Source: JAEUHO01 sp046350655 (GTDB lineage Bacteria > Planctomycetota > PLA2 > JAEUHO01). From it: 64,000 nucleotides of DNA. The notes below the pieces were generated by a model, which searched no databases, was not told where the DNA came from, and saw only the letters and a list, made by a program, of their open reading frames with translations. The stretch covers positions 186,001 to 250,000 of the forward strand of contig JAXMAB010000005.1 of assembly GCA_046350655.1 (NCBI GenBank), given 5' to 3'. Shown here one piece after another: positions 54,136 through 63,200 of the stretch; the first letter of the stretch is position 1, and the number at the start of each line of letters is the position of its first letter. The translations under genes and the position numbers were made by a program.

Positions 54136-57100
54136 GGATCCTCGCGATCCGCGGCCGCAACCTCGCGAGCCTCGAGGGCGACTTCGAGGTCCGCTTCGAC
54201 GCGCCGCCGCTGCGCGACGTCGGCATCTTCGCCATCGCCGGGCCCACGGGCGCGGGCAAGAGCACGCTGCTCGACGCGCTCTGCCTCGCGCTCTACGACC
54301 GCACGCCGCGCCTCGACGGCCGGAGCGACGTCTTCGTCGGCCGCGAGGACGAGGCCGAGAAGGACCGCCTCGGCGTCTACGATCCCCGCGCGCTCCTGCG
54401 GCGCGGCGCCGGCGAGGGCCGGGCCGAGGTCGACTTCGTCGGCCGCGACGGACGCCGCTACCGGGCGACGTGGGCCGTGCGCCGCGCGCGCGGCGCCGCC
54501 GGCGGCCGCCTCCAAGGCGTCGAGATCACGCTGACCGACCTCGAGACCGGCGTCCCGCTCGCCGCGGGCACCAAGACGGAGACGCTCGCGGCGATCGAGG
54601 CCCGCGTGGGCCTCCCCTTCGACCAGTTCCGCCGCTCGGTGCTCCTCGCGCAGGGCGATTTCGCCGCGTTCCTCGAGGCGAACGCCAACGCGCGCGCCGA
54701 TCTCCTCGAGTCCATGACCGGCACCGCGCTCTACGCCCGCCTCTCGATGGCGGCGTTCCGCCGCGGCGCGGACGAGGAGCGCAAGGTGCGCGAGCTCGAG
54801 GTGCGCCTCGGCGAGCAGCGCCCCCTCGCGGACGACGCGCGCGCGACCCTCGAGGCCGAGCACGCGGCCGCCGAGCGCGACCTCGCGGCCGTCACCGAGG
54901 CGCTCGCGGCGGCCCGCGCGGCCGGGACGTGGCACACGCGCCGCGCCGACCTCGCCACCGCGGCCGCCGCCGCCGCGCAGGCCGTCGCCGCGGACCGGGC
55001 GTGGGCCGCGCTCGGAGGCCGCGACGACCTCGCGACGCCGGAGGGCGCCGCCGCCGCGGCGCAGGCCGTCGACGACCTGCGCGCGCTCGACGCCGACCTC
55101 GCGGCCGCGCGCACGAAGGCGAAGGACGAGCGGGCACGCGCCGCGCAGGCCGAGTCGGACGCCGCGACCGCGCGCACCGCCGCCGACGCGGCGGCCGTCG
55201 ACCTCGCCGGCGTGCGCGCGAGCCTCGACGCGGGCCGCGCGTGGCTCGCGGCGAACGCCACCCGCGCGCGCCGTGGCGGACGCGTGGATCCGCTGCGCGG
55301 CCGGTTGGAGGGGGGTCCGCAAGGCCCGCGCGCGCGGCCCGCGCGGCCGCCGACCTCGGCGCGATGCGGGCGGACGCCGCGTCGCACGCGGCGGGCGCCG
55401 CGACGGCGGAGCGTGCGCGGCAGGCCGCGCAGGCGGCCGCCGACGCGGCGGAGCGGGCGCTCGCCGAGGCGCGGCGCGCGGCCGCGGCCGTGGACGTCCC
55501 GTCCGCGCGGGCGGCCCTCGAGCGCGCGCTCGGCGCCGAACGCGCGCCTCGCGATGGAGGCCGCCGCGCGCACGGTCGCCGCGCAGCGGGCGGTCGCCGC
55601 GCGCGAACGCGCCGCCGCCGCCACGGCGCGCGCGGACGCCGCGGAGCACGACCGTCGCGCCGTCGCCGCCGCGGGCGACGAGCGTCCCGCGGCGCGCCTC
55701 GACCCGGCGGGCCGCCCGCGAGCGGACGGTCGCGTCCCGCAGCCTCGCCGGCCACCGCGCGCGTCGAGGGCGAGCCGTGCCCGCTCTGCGGCGCGACCTC
55801 GCACCCGTTCGCGACGGAGACGCCGGCGCTCGACGCCACGGTCGCCGCGCACGACGCGGGATCGCGGACCTCGACCGAGAACGCGCCGCGGCGCACGGGA
55901 CCGCCGCGACAGGCGACGCGCGCGCGCGAGGCGGAGCGCCGCGCCGCCGACGCCGAACGCCGCGCCCTCGCCGCGGACGCCGAGGTCGACGCGGCGACCC
56001 GCGCGTGGACCCTCGCCCGCGCGGCCGCGCCGGCCGACGGCGCCCCGGCGTCGCCGGACGACGTCGCCGCCCACGCCGCGGCGCGGGCCGCCGCGACGGC
56101 GCACATCGACGCCGCGCGGCGCGCGGCGACGGACGCGGACGCGGCCCAGGGTCGCGTCACCGAGGCCGCCGCGGAGCTCGAGCGGCGCACGAAGGCCCTC
56201 TCCGCCGCCAAGGACGCCGTCGCCGACCTCGCCTCGGCGGCGACGACGCGAGCGGCGCGGGCCGACGCCGTCGAACGCGAGCGGGGGACCGCGCTCCGAA
56301 GCGGACGAGGCGTTGGCGTCGCTCGAGGGCCCCCTCGCGCCGCTCGGCCCGTGGCGGGCCGCGTTCGACCGCGATCCCGACGCGTTCCTCGCCGCGCGCG
56401 ACGCCGACGCGCGCGAGTTCGCGGCCCGCTGGACCGCGGTCGCGCGCGACGAAGGGAACCTGCCGGCCGCCGAGCGCCGGGCGCGCGAGACGCACGACGC
56501 CGCGACCCGCGGCGCCGCGACGGCCGCGGCCGCCGCGGCGGCCGCGACCGCCGCCGAGCGCGACGCCGTCGCGCGGGGCGGCGACGCGCGCCTCCCGGTT
56601 CCTGGGCCGCGCGACGAAGGACGTCGCCGACGCGCTGCTCGCGGCGCAGCGGGCCCACGCCGCGCGCCACGACCGCGCGCGCGACCTCGCCGAGCACGAG
56701 GCGACGACCCGACCGGCGCTCGGCGCCGAGGAGGCGGCCGCCCGGGCGCGGGACGGCGAGGCCCGTCGCACCGCGCTCGACCGCCGCCTCGGCGAGCTCG
56801 GCGAGCGGCGCCGCGCCGACGACCGCGTCCGGGCCGACGTCGCCGCGCTCGCGCGCGACCTCGACGCCGCGCGCGCGGACGCGCGCACGTGGGCCGAGCT
56901 GTCGGACGTCATCGGCTCCGCGGACGGCAAGAAGCTCCGCGTGTTCGCGCAGAGCCTCACGCTGACGGAGCTGGTCGCGACCGCGAACGCCCACCTCGCG
57001 GGCCTGCGCCCCCGCTACCGCCTCGCGCGCGTGCCGGGCACCGACCTCGACCTGCAGATCGTGGACCGCGACCTCGGCGACGAGGTGCGGTCCGTCGCGA

Positions 57101-57390
57101 GCCTGTCGGGCGGCGAGACGTTCCTCGTGTCGTTGGCGCTCGCGCTGGGCCTCTCGTCGCTGTCGGCCCAGGACGTGCGGCTCGACAGCCTGTTCGTGGA
57201 CGAGGGGTTCGGCACCCTCGACGGCGACTCGCTCGAGGACGCGATCGCGGTGCTCGACGCGCTCCAGGCCGAGGGACGGCAGGTCGGCCTCATCTCGCAC
57301 GTCCCCGGCCTCGCCGAGCGGCTCGGCGCGCGCGTCGAGGTGCGGCCCGTCGGCGTCGGCACGAGTCGCGTGCACGTCGTCGCGGGCTGA
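54132..57390 (+). CDS. sbcC: Exonuclease subunit SbcC, with about nine apparent frameshifts
   Basis: About 1086 residues when frames are joined. The N-terminal ATPase half is intact to 55260: GPTGAGKSTLLDALCLALYD Walker A, LLAQGDFAAFL (Q-loop). The C-terminal half from 56597 is intact: SLSGGETFLVSLALALGL signature and LFVDEGFGTLD Walker B. Between them lies the Ala/Arg/Glu-rich coiled coil with the zinc-hook CPLCGATSHPF near 55780. Here the coding frame changes near 55266, 55332, 55545, 55708, 55761, 55859, 55922, 56290 and 56590, nearly always at CGCGCG or poly-G/C tracts. Every segment keeps coding quality in exactly one frame, so sequence error is likelier than decay. Confidence 0.9.
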
Positions 57391-57430
57391 ACGCTCGCGC
57401 GGACCCCGCGGCGCCGGGGCCGCCGGCGAC

Positions 57431-57447
57431 CGGGCCTCGCGGTCCCG
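57431..57447. repeat. Dispersed element half copy between convergent sbcC and rsfS
   Basis: CCGGGCCTCGCGGTCCC, 40 bases after the sbcC stop. Confidence 0.75.
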
Positions 57448-57487
57448 TGCGGGGGCCGCGGGTCCCGGGGGCGGCGTCGTGCGCGGG

Positions 57488-58525
57488 TTACGCGCCCTTC
57501 GTCGGCTTGCGCTTCGGGGCGGCCTTCGCGGGCGGCGCCTTCGCGGGCGGCGCCTTCGGGGCGACGGCCTTCGCAGGGGCCTTCGGGACGGCCTTCGGGG
57601 CGGCCTTCGGGGCGACCTTCGGGGCGACCTTCGCCGCCGGCTTGTCGTCCGACTTCGCGGGCGCCTTGGCCTTGGCCGGCGTCTTTGCGGCCGGCTTCGG
57701 CGCAGTGTCCTTGGTCGCGGAGGCCTTGGTCGCGGTGTCCTTGGTCGCGGAGGCCTTGGCCTTCGGCGCGGCCTTGGCCGACGCGGGCTTCGGCGTCTTC
57801 GGCGCGCGCGCGGGGCGCTCGGCCGGGGCCGGCTCGGGGGGCGCCTCGGGGGCGACCGGCGCCGCGGGCGCCTCGCCCTCGGACGTCGCCTCGGAGGTCT
57901 CGCCGCGCTCGGCGGCCTCGGCCGCGGCCTTCGCGGCGGCGGCCTCGGCCCACGCGCGACGGCGCGACGGGAGCGGCTTCTGCGGCGCCTCGGGCTCGGG
58001 CTCGTCGGGGTTCGTCGGCCGCGCCTCGTCCGGCGCGTTGTCGGCGTCGGCGTCCGCGATCGCCTCCTGGCGGACGGCGCGCTTGCGGCGGCTCGGCTTC
58101 TTCTCGGCGGTCTCGGGCGAGGTCCCGCCCTCCGGCGTCGGCGCCCCGTCGGGCTTCGGCGAGGCGTCCGGCGTCGCGAGGTCGATGCGGGGCGCGTCGG
58201 CCCACAGCAGCTCGAGGTCGTACCGGGCGCGCGTCTCCGCGTCGAACACGTGGAAGACGACGTCCGTGAGGTCGATGCAGATCCAGCGGCCGGTGTCGAG
58301 GCCGGCCTTGCTGATGGCGTAGCGCTTCTCGCCCTTCAGCGTCTTCACGACGTGCTCGGCGATGGCCTGGTTCTGGCGCGCCGACTGCCCGGTCGCGAGG
58401 AGGAAGTAGTCGGTGTAGTCCACGAGCCCGCGCACGTCGAGGAGCACGAGGTCGGTGGCGCGGCGCTCCTCGGCGAGGGCGGCGATCTTGCGGGCGAGCG
58501 GCAGGGTGTCGGCGGGTTCGGTCAT
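57488..58525 (-). CDS. rsfS: Ribosome silencing factor RsfS with long histone-like tail
   Basis: A 345-residue protein. Residues 1-120 are a normal RsfS/Iojap domain: IAALAEERRATDLVLLDVRGL, DYTDYFLLATGQSARQ, ISKAGLDTGRWICIDLTDVVFHVFD and the ARYDLELLWADAPRI end. RsfS binds uL14 and blocks 30S-50S joining under starvation. Residues about 125-345 are an Ala/Pro/Lys/Glu-rich, surely disordered tail that becomes purely basic at the end (AKVAPKVAPKAAPKAVPKAP) and resembles histone H1. Its DNA has internal tandem repeats, e.g. a 30-bp unit at 57705-57758 and 12-bp units near 57580-57640. Usual RsfS length is about 110-130. The ATG is 10 nt after a TACCCT box. Confidence 0.9.
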   Translation of the reverse strand: MTEPADTLPLARKIAALAEERRATDLVLLDVRGLVDYTDYFLLATGQSARQNQAIAEHVVKTLKGEKRYAISKAGLDTGRWICIDLTDVVFHVFDAETRARYDLELLWADAPRIDLATPDASPKPDGAPTPEGGTSPETAEKKPSRRKRAVRQEAIADADADNAPDEARPTNPDEPEPEAPQKPLPSRRRAWAEAAAAKAAAEAAERGETSEATSEGEAPAAPVAPEAPPEPAPAERPARAPKTPKPASAKAAPKAKASATKDTATKASATKDTAPKPAAKTPAKAKAPAKSDDKPAAKVAPKVAPKAAPKAVPKAPAKAVAPKAPPAKAPPAKAAPKRKPTKGA

Positions 58526-58535
58526 CGGACGGGGC

Positions 58536-58541
58536 AGGGTA
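58536..58541 (-). promoter_or_regulatory. -10 box (TACCCT) of rsfS
   Basis: TACCCT on the minus strand ends 10 nt before the rsfS ATG. Confidence 0.55.
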
Positions 58542-58615
58542 GCCGGACCCCGGCGCCCCCACGACGTTGCGACGACCGGGGGAGGCCGACCACCCCGGTC
58601 GGGCGCCGCGGGCGC

Positions 58616-59488
58616 CTACCGGAGCCGACGGCGGAGCGGCGCGACCACGTCGGCCTGCCGGACGTACTTCTCGTACGTGTCCACGAGGGCCCGGGCGTCG
58701 TCGAGGCGGGGCGGCGAGGCCTCGAGGTCGGCGGCGACGCGGCGGACGAGGCGGAGGCCGGCTTCGAGGGCGACGGCCGCCGGGGGCGCGTCGGGCGCGT
58801 CGTCGAGGGAGAGGTCGGCGAGCGCGTCGCGGCGGGTGCGCAGCACCTCGTCGCCGACGGCGAGGGCCTCGAGCACGTCGGGGGCGCGGCCGTCGGCCAG
58901 GCGCTCCGCGGCGACCCGCGGCGCGTGGCGCGCGACGAGCTCGAGGTGGAGCCGGCCGAGGCGCGGGATCCCGGCCGAGAGCGCGGCGGCCCGACGCAAG
59001 GCCCGGAGCGCCTCGAGGTCGCGGTCGCGACCCGACGCGACGAGCGCGTCGGCGACGGCCGCGTCGAGCGTGGGCACCAGGAGGAGGAGGTCGGCGCGGC
59101 GCGTGAGGAGGAGCGGGTCGTCGGGCGTCCGCGCGAGGGCGTCCGCGACGAGGGTGTCGGCCTCGCGCCACCAGCCGACGCGGCCCGCGGGCGTGGGCGC
59201 GGTGGTGCGCAGGTCGTAGGCGAGGATCCCGGCGAGGTGGTCCACGGCGCTCGACGACGTCGGGTCGAGCTCGAGGATGCGGCGGTAGAGCGCGGGGACC
59301 TCGTCGAGGCGGCCCTGCGCGCGGAGCGCCTCGGCGCGGAGGAACAACGACCCGACGACGAGCGGGCGCGCGCCGCCGAGCGCCGCCGCGGCGTCGGTCG
59401 GCGGCGGCGGCACGAGGGCCGCGAGCGCGACCGCCCCGCCGAACGCGGCCGCCGCGAGGGACAGCGGGCGGGCCACCTCGCCCCTCAC
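58616..59488 (-). CDS. TPR-like membrane-anchored protein
   Basis: A 290-residue protein with an N-terminal membrane segment (LSLAAAAFGGAVALAALV) and tetratricopeptide-like helices (LFLRAEALRAQGRLDEVPALYRRILELDP, SAVDHLAGILAYDL, LLTRRADLLLLVPTLDAAVADALV). The GTG overlaps the stop of the ABC permease gene, so it is translationally coupled as the third gene of the ABC operon and may be a periplasmic partner of the transporter. No more specific family recognised. Confidence 0.72.
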   Translation of the reverse strand: MRGEVARPLSLAAAAFGGAVALAALVPPPPTDAAAALGGARPLVVGSLFLRAEALRAQGRLDEVPALYRRILELDPTSSSAVDHLAGILAYDLRTTAPTPAGRVGWWREADTLVADALARTPDDPLLLTRRADLLLLVPTLDAAVADALVASGRDRDLEALRALRRAAALSAGIPRLGRLHLELVARHAPRVAAERLADGRAPDVLEALAVGDEVLRTRRDALADLSLDDAPDAPPAAVALEAGLRLVRRVAADLEASPPRLDDARALVDTYEKYVRQADVVAPLRRRLR

Positions 59489-60594
59489 GACAGCCCCCGC
59501 GCGCGGGCAGCGCGGCGAGGAGCACCGACGTGACCGCCGCGTGGAGCGCGGCGGGCAGCAGCGCGGCGAACGACGCGAGGCCGAGCGCGCGGCCCGCGAC
59601 CGCGTCGCCGACGGCCGCGAGCGCCGAGAGGTCGGGCGCGAGGGCGACCGCGCCCCGCAGGACCGCGGCCGCGGGCGCCCCGCCCGTGACGGTGGCCGCG
59701 CCCGCCGCGAGCTCGAGCAGCCCGTCGCGCGTCGCGCCGACGAGGAGGAGGAGCGCGGCCGCCATCGTCGCGGTCGGCGCCGACGCGCCGCGGGAGAGGA
59801 GCGCGGCGAGCGGCGCGCCGCAGGCGGCGGCGAGCCCCACGAGCAGCCCCAGGAGGAGCGCCTGCGCGACGAACGGGACCGCGCCCTCGCGGCGGCGCGC
59901 CGCGACGACGCGGAGGTCGATCTCCGGCTCGAGGGCCTCGACGGTCGCGTCGCCGCCGGTCGGGAACGCGAGCGCGCCGCGGAGCGGGACGTCGTGCTCC
60001 GTGCGCGCGCCCGCGCGCGTGACCGCGACGCGCGTGGTGCCGCGCGCGCTCGCGTCGGCGACGCGGAACACGGGCCGAACGTCGAGCTCCCACGTGCCGC
60101 CGGGCGCGCCGGTCGCGACCTCGGCCCGCGCGGCCGGCCGCGTCGGCGTGGCCGCGACGAGGCGCGCCGCGCCCGCGACGGGCAACGAGGCCACGACCTG
60201 CGTCGGGACCGCGAGGCCCCGCCCGCCCGCGAGCGCGGCGGTCGCGAGGCCGCCCGTGAGCCCGGCCGCGACGGCGAGGGCCGCCGCGGCGGCGGCCGGC
60301 GCGACGCGGCGCGCCGCGGCCGACGCGCCGGTGGCCGCGAGCCACGCGGCGGCGCCCGAGGCCCGGTCGTCGGGGTGCGACGCGGCGGCCCCGACCGCGA
60401 CGAGGCCGCAGGCGACCGCGAGGACGAGGGCCGCGGCCTCGAGCGCGGCGCCGCCGCGCGACGACGCGGCGCCGGCGCGCGTACGCGGCGACGAGGGCCG
60501 CGACGACGAGGCCCGCGAGCGCGAACGCCCCCGCGGCGCGGGTGCGCCGGCGCACCTCGAGGCGCAGGAGCGCGGCGGCGCTACGGAGCGGCAC
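59485..60594 (-). CDS. ABC transporter permease with two compensating frameshifts
   Basis: About 369 residues. Start VPLRSAAALLRLEVRRRTRAAGAF and first helix ALAGLVVAALVAAYA are in one frame. From about 60478 the coding signal moves to another frame (AALVLAVACGLVAVGAAA, VAQALLLGLLVGLAAACGAPLAAL, MAAALLLLVGAT, ALLPAALHAAVTSVLLAALP). Near 59505 it returns to the first frame for the last five residues and the stop that overlaps the next gene. Both junctions are CGCG-rich. The corrected protein has about six membrane helices and a large extracytoplasmic loop, as in ABC-2-type exporters. Start overlaps the ATPase gene by 14 bases. Confidence 0.78.
   Translation of the reverse strand: MPLRSAAALLRLEVRRRTRAAGAFALAGLVVAALVAAYARRRRVVARRRRARGRGPRPRGRLRPRRGRGRRVAPRRPGLGRRRVARGHRRVGRGAPRRAGRRRGGPRRRGRAHGRPRDRRARGRAGPRGPDAGRGLVARRGRGAPRRGHADAAGRAGRGRDRRARRHVGARRSARVPRRRRERARHHARRGHARGRAHGARRPAPRRARVPDRRRRDRRGPRAGDRPPRRRGAPPRGRGPVRRAGAPPGAARGARRRLRRAARRAPLPRRVGADRDDGGRAPPPRRRDARRAARARGGRGHRHGRGARGRGPAGRGRPRARPLGARGRRRRGRGPRARPRVVRRAAARRAPRGGHVGAPRRAARARGLS
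60205..60221. repeat. Dispersed element half copy inside the permease gene
   Basis: GGGACCGCGAGGCCCCG within the sequence for the loop before ATPTRPAA, translated in the corrected frame as GRGLAVP. Confidence 0.6.
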
Positions 60595-61336
60595 GGTCCA
60601 CCCGGTGGAACAACGCGAGGAGGGTCGGCGACGGGTCGCCGGCGAGCAGCGTCGGGAGCGGGCCCTCGGCGCGCACGCGGCCCGACGCGAGCACGAGCGC
60701 GCGGTCGCAGAGGCCCTCGGCGGCGCCGCGGTCGTGGGTCGAGACGAGGATCGAGCCGCCCGCGTCGCGGTGCCCGCGGAGCAGCGCGAGCACCTGCTCG
60801 GTGCCGACGGGGTCGAGGCCGCTGGTGGGCTCGTCGAGGACGAGCAGGCGCGGGCGCGCGACCCACGCGGCGGCGAGCGCGACGCGGCGCGCCATGCCGC
60901 GCGAGTACTCGGTCACGCGACGTCGGGCCGCGTCGGCGGCGAGCCCGACGTCGGCCAGCGCGGCGTCCACGCGGGCCTTGCGTCCCGCGCGCGGGACGCC
61001 CTGCACCGCGGCGAAGAGGTCCACCAGCTCGCGCCCGGTGATCGCGGGCAGCCGCCGGGCCTCCTCGGGGACGTACCCCGTGGCCGCGCGGGCCTCGCGT
61101 CGTCCCGCCGGTCCGCCGAGCACGGAGACGGCGCCGGTCGTCGGCGCGAGGAGCCCGAGGACGAGCTTGAGGGTCGTGCTCTTGCCGCTGCCGTTCGCGC
61201 CGAGGAGCGCGAGCGCCTCGCCGCGCGCGAGGCGGAACGAGACGCCGTCGAGCGCGCGGACCGCGCGGGCGCCGCGGCCGTAGACGCGCACGAGCGCGGT
61301 TGCGTCCACGACGGGGTCGGAGGCGGGAGGGGCCAC
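60581..61336 (-). CDS. ABC transporter ATP-binding protein
   Basis: A 251-residue ATPase subunit of an ABC-2-type exporter. Walker A LLGANGSGKSTTLKL (about 43-57), Q-loop region TGYVPEEARRLP, signature TEYSRGMARRVALA (about 142), Walker B LLVLDEPTSGLDP (about 163) and the H-loop STHD. The typical C of the LSGGQ signature is the YSRGM variant of CcmA/NatA-like proteins. A dispersed-element half copy (61086-61099) falls in a surface loop (GGPAGRREARAAT). First gene of a three-gene operon (ATPase, permease, TPR protein). GTG with a TAGAAT box ending 6 nt upstream. Confidence 0.92.
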   Translation of the reverse strand: MAPPASDPVVDATALVRVYGRGARAVRALDGVSFRLARGEALALLGANGSGKSTTLKLVLGLLAPTTGAVSVLGGPAGRREARAATGYVPEEARRLPAITGRELVDLFAAVQGVPRAGRKARVDAALADVGLAADAARRRVTEYSRGMARRVALAAAWVARPRLLVLDEPTSGLDPVGTEQVLALLRGHRDAGGSILVSTHDRGAAEGLCDRALVLASGRVRAEGPLPTLLAGDPSPTLLALFHRVDRAAP

Positions 61337-61342
61337 GGGCGG

Positions 61343-61348
61343 ATTCTA
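61343..61348 (-). promoter_or_regulatory. Leaderless -10 box (TAGAAT)
   Basis: TAGAAT on the minus strand ends exactly 6 nt before the GTG of the ABC ATPase. Confidence 0.65.
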
Positions 61349-61423
61349 CGGACGGGGCGTCGTCGGCGCCCGGTTGACGGGCGGCCGGGGCGCCGGGAGC
61401 ATGGCCGCGTCCCCGGAGCGCCC

Positions 61424-61723
61424 ATGGTCGTCGTCCACGCGAGGTTCCGTCTGAAGCCCGGCGCGCACGCGGCGTTCGCGCGCCTGCGCGACCCCATGGT
61501 GGCCGCCACCCGCGCGGAGGCGGGCTGCACCTCCTACGCCGTGTACGGCGCGGCGGAGGACCGCGACGAGGTGCTGTTCGTCGAGGAGTGGACGTCGCGG
61601 GCGGCGCTCGAGGCGCACTTCGCGACGCCGCACTTCGGGGCGTTCGTCGCGGCCATGGGCGCGCTCGTGACGCGGCCGCCGGAGGTCCGGATCTACGCGG
61701 CGACGGGCGTCGAGGTGACGTAG
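61424..61723 (+). CDS. Antibiotic biosynthesis monooxygenase (ABM) domain protein
   Basis: A 99-residue ferredoxin-like dimeric alpha/beta barrel protein. VVVHARFRLKPG, AATRAEAGCTSYAVYGAAED, LFVEEWTSRAALEAHFATPHF and VRIYAATGVEV follow the ABM/YgiN order (F.LKPG; E.GC..Y; F.E.W....AL..H...PHF). The family includes cofactor-free quinol monooxygenases and many uncharacterised members. ATG chosen at the first family residue; GGAG lies 8 bases before it. Confidence 0.85.
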   Translation: MVVVHARFRLKPGAHAAFARLRDPMVAATRAEAGCTSYAVYGAAEDRDEVLFVEEWTSRAALEAHFATPHFGAFVAAMGALVTRPPEVRIYAATGVEVT

Positions 61724-61783
61724 GCCGGGCGGCGGGCGGCCGGAACGACCGCAACCGCGCCCCGGCTCGCGCGAGGACGGGGT

Positions 61784-62269
61784 GTGCGCCTCCGCTCCCT
61801 CCCCGCCGCGATCGGGCGCCGGCTCGGGCCGGCGGCCCCTCCCCCCACGCCGCGCGAGGCGCGGGCACGACGGGCGTTCGAGGTCGTGACCGCGGCGGCG
61901 GTCGTGGCGGGCGCGGCGGCGCTGCTGGGGCGCCCGGCGACGCCGGACCTCGGGCCGCCGTGGGCCTCGCTGCCCGTCGACGTCGCGACGGACGGCGCGA
62001 GCCGGCTGCGGCTGCTGCCCGGGATCGGGCCGGCGCGGCTCCGCGCGATCCTGCGCGACCGCGCCGTGTCGGGGCCGGTGCCGTCGGTCGAGGCCCTCGA
62101 CCGCGTGCCGGGCCTCGGACCGAGGACGGTGGAGGCGCTGCGGAGGGCGGGCGCGACGGTCGGGCGCGGGGTCGCGCCGACGTCGACGGGGTCGGTGGCG
62201 CCGGACGGCGGCGACGCCTCCGGCCGGGGCGACGCGGGGCCGCGCGCGGGGGCGGGCGCGGGCCCGTGA
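61784..62269 (+). CDS. Membrane-anchored helix-hairpin-helix protein (ComEA-like)
   Basis: A 161-residue protein. An N-terminal basic segment is followed by one membrane helix (FEVVTAAAVVAGAAALLG, about 28-45) and a double HhH domain (LRLLPGIGPARLRAILRDR and EALDRVPGLGPRTVEALRRAG, about 76-125). This is the layout of ComEA, which binds double-stranded DNA during uptake. The usual VNVNTA lead-in is replaced by PVDVATDGAS, consistent with the same strand. The C-terminal 35 residues are a Gly/Ala-rich disordered tail. No other competence gene is present here. Confidence 0.78.
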   Translation: MRLRSLPAAIGRRLGPAAPPPTPREARARRAFEVVTAAAVVAGAAALLGRPATPDLGPPWASLPVDVATDGASRLRLLPGIGPARLRAILRDRAVSGPVPSVEALDRVPGLGPRTVEALRRAGATVGRGVAPTSTGSVAPDGGDASGRGDAGPRAGAGAGP

Positions 62270-62294
62270 GCGCGGCCCATGGCAGGATCGGGGG

Positions 62295-63161
62295 ATGGGC
62301 CCGGCGCTCGACCCCCGCTTCCTCGACTGGATCCTCGCGGAGGACCTCGGCGCGGGCGACGCCACGACGGACGCGGTCGTGCCCGCCGACGCGACGACGG
62401 TCGCGGACGTGCTCGCGAAGGCCGACGGCGTGCTGTGCGGGATCGACGTATTCGAGCCCCTGCTGCGGCGGCTCGACCCCGCAGGCCGCGTCGAGGTGCT
62501 CGTCCGCGACGGCGCGAGGGTGGCGCCCGGGCAACGCCTCGCGACGATCCGCGGCCGGGCGCGGGCCGTGCTCTCGACGGAGCGGACCGCGCTGAACGTC
62601 GCGCGGCACCTGTCGGGCGTGGCGACCTCGACCGCGGCCTTCGTCGCGGCCGTCGCGGGGCTGCCGACGGCGGTCTACGACACGCGGAAGACGATGCCGG
62701 GCTGGCGCGACCTCGAGAAGTACGCGGTGCGGTGCGGCGGCGGCCACAACCACCGGATGCGGCTCGACGACGCGGCGATGGTGAAGGAGAACCACCTGCT
62801 GACGGGGCTCGGCCGGACCGGGCCCGCGGCGATCGTCGAGGCCGTCGCGCGGATCCGCCGGGCCCGTCCGGCGGGCCTGCCGATCTGCGTCGAGGTGGAG
62901 GACCGCGCCGAGCTCGAGGCCGTGGTCCCGCTCGGCGTGGACGTCGTGATGCTCGACAACTTCGACCTCGACGAGCTGCGCCGCGCGGTCGCGTGGGTGC
63001 GCGCGCGCCCGCGGCCCCACCCCGGGCTCGAGGCGACGGGCGGCGTGACGCTCGCGACCGTGCGCGCGGTCGCCGAGACCGGCGTCGACCGCATCTCCGT
63101 CGGGGCGCTGACGCACTCCGCGCCCGCCCTCGATCTCTCCGTCCGCCATCGCGGCGCCTGA
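62295..63161 (+). CDS. nadC: Nicotinate-nucleotide pyrophosphorylase (carboxylating)
   Basis: A 288-residue quinolinate phosphoribosyltransferase, normal length, making nicotinate mononucleotide from quinolinate and PRPP in NAD synthesis. Visible motifs: EDLGAGDATTD near the N-terminus, STERTALNVARHLSGVAT (about 95-112), YDTRKTMPGWR (about 128), AVRCGGGHNHR (about 144-154), KENHL (about 161), VEVEDRAELEA and VMLDNF, ending in TGVDRISVGALTHS. It starts 26 bases after the HhH gene, so co-transcription is likely. It is followed by a repeat-rich gap. Confidence 0.95.
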   Translation: MGPALDPRFLDWILAEDLGAGDATTDAVVPADATTVADVLAKADGVLCGIDVFEPLLRRLDPAGRVEVLVRDGARVAPGQRLATIRGRARAVLSTERTALNVARHLSGVATSTAAFVAAVAGLPTAVYDTRKTMPGWRDLEKYAVRCGGGHNHRMRLDDAAMVKENHLLTGLGRTGPAAIVEAVARIRRARPAGLPICVEVEDRAELEAVVPLGVDVVMLDNFDLDELRRAVAWVRARPRPHPGLEATGGVTLATVRAVAETGVDRISVGALTHSAPALDLSVRHRGA

Positions 63162-63165
63162 CCCC

Positions 63166-63192
63166 GCCGGCCGCCGGGCCTCGCGTACCCCC
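63166..63192. repeat. Dispersed element copy, left flank of the 33-bp array
   Basis: GGCCGCCGGGCCTCGCGTAC within a longer stretch that is repeated almost exactly at 63308-63334. Four bases after the nadC stop. Confidence 0.75.
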
Positions 63193-63200
63193 ACGTCGAG

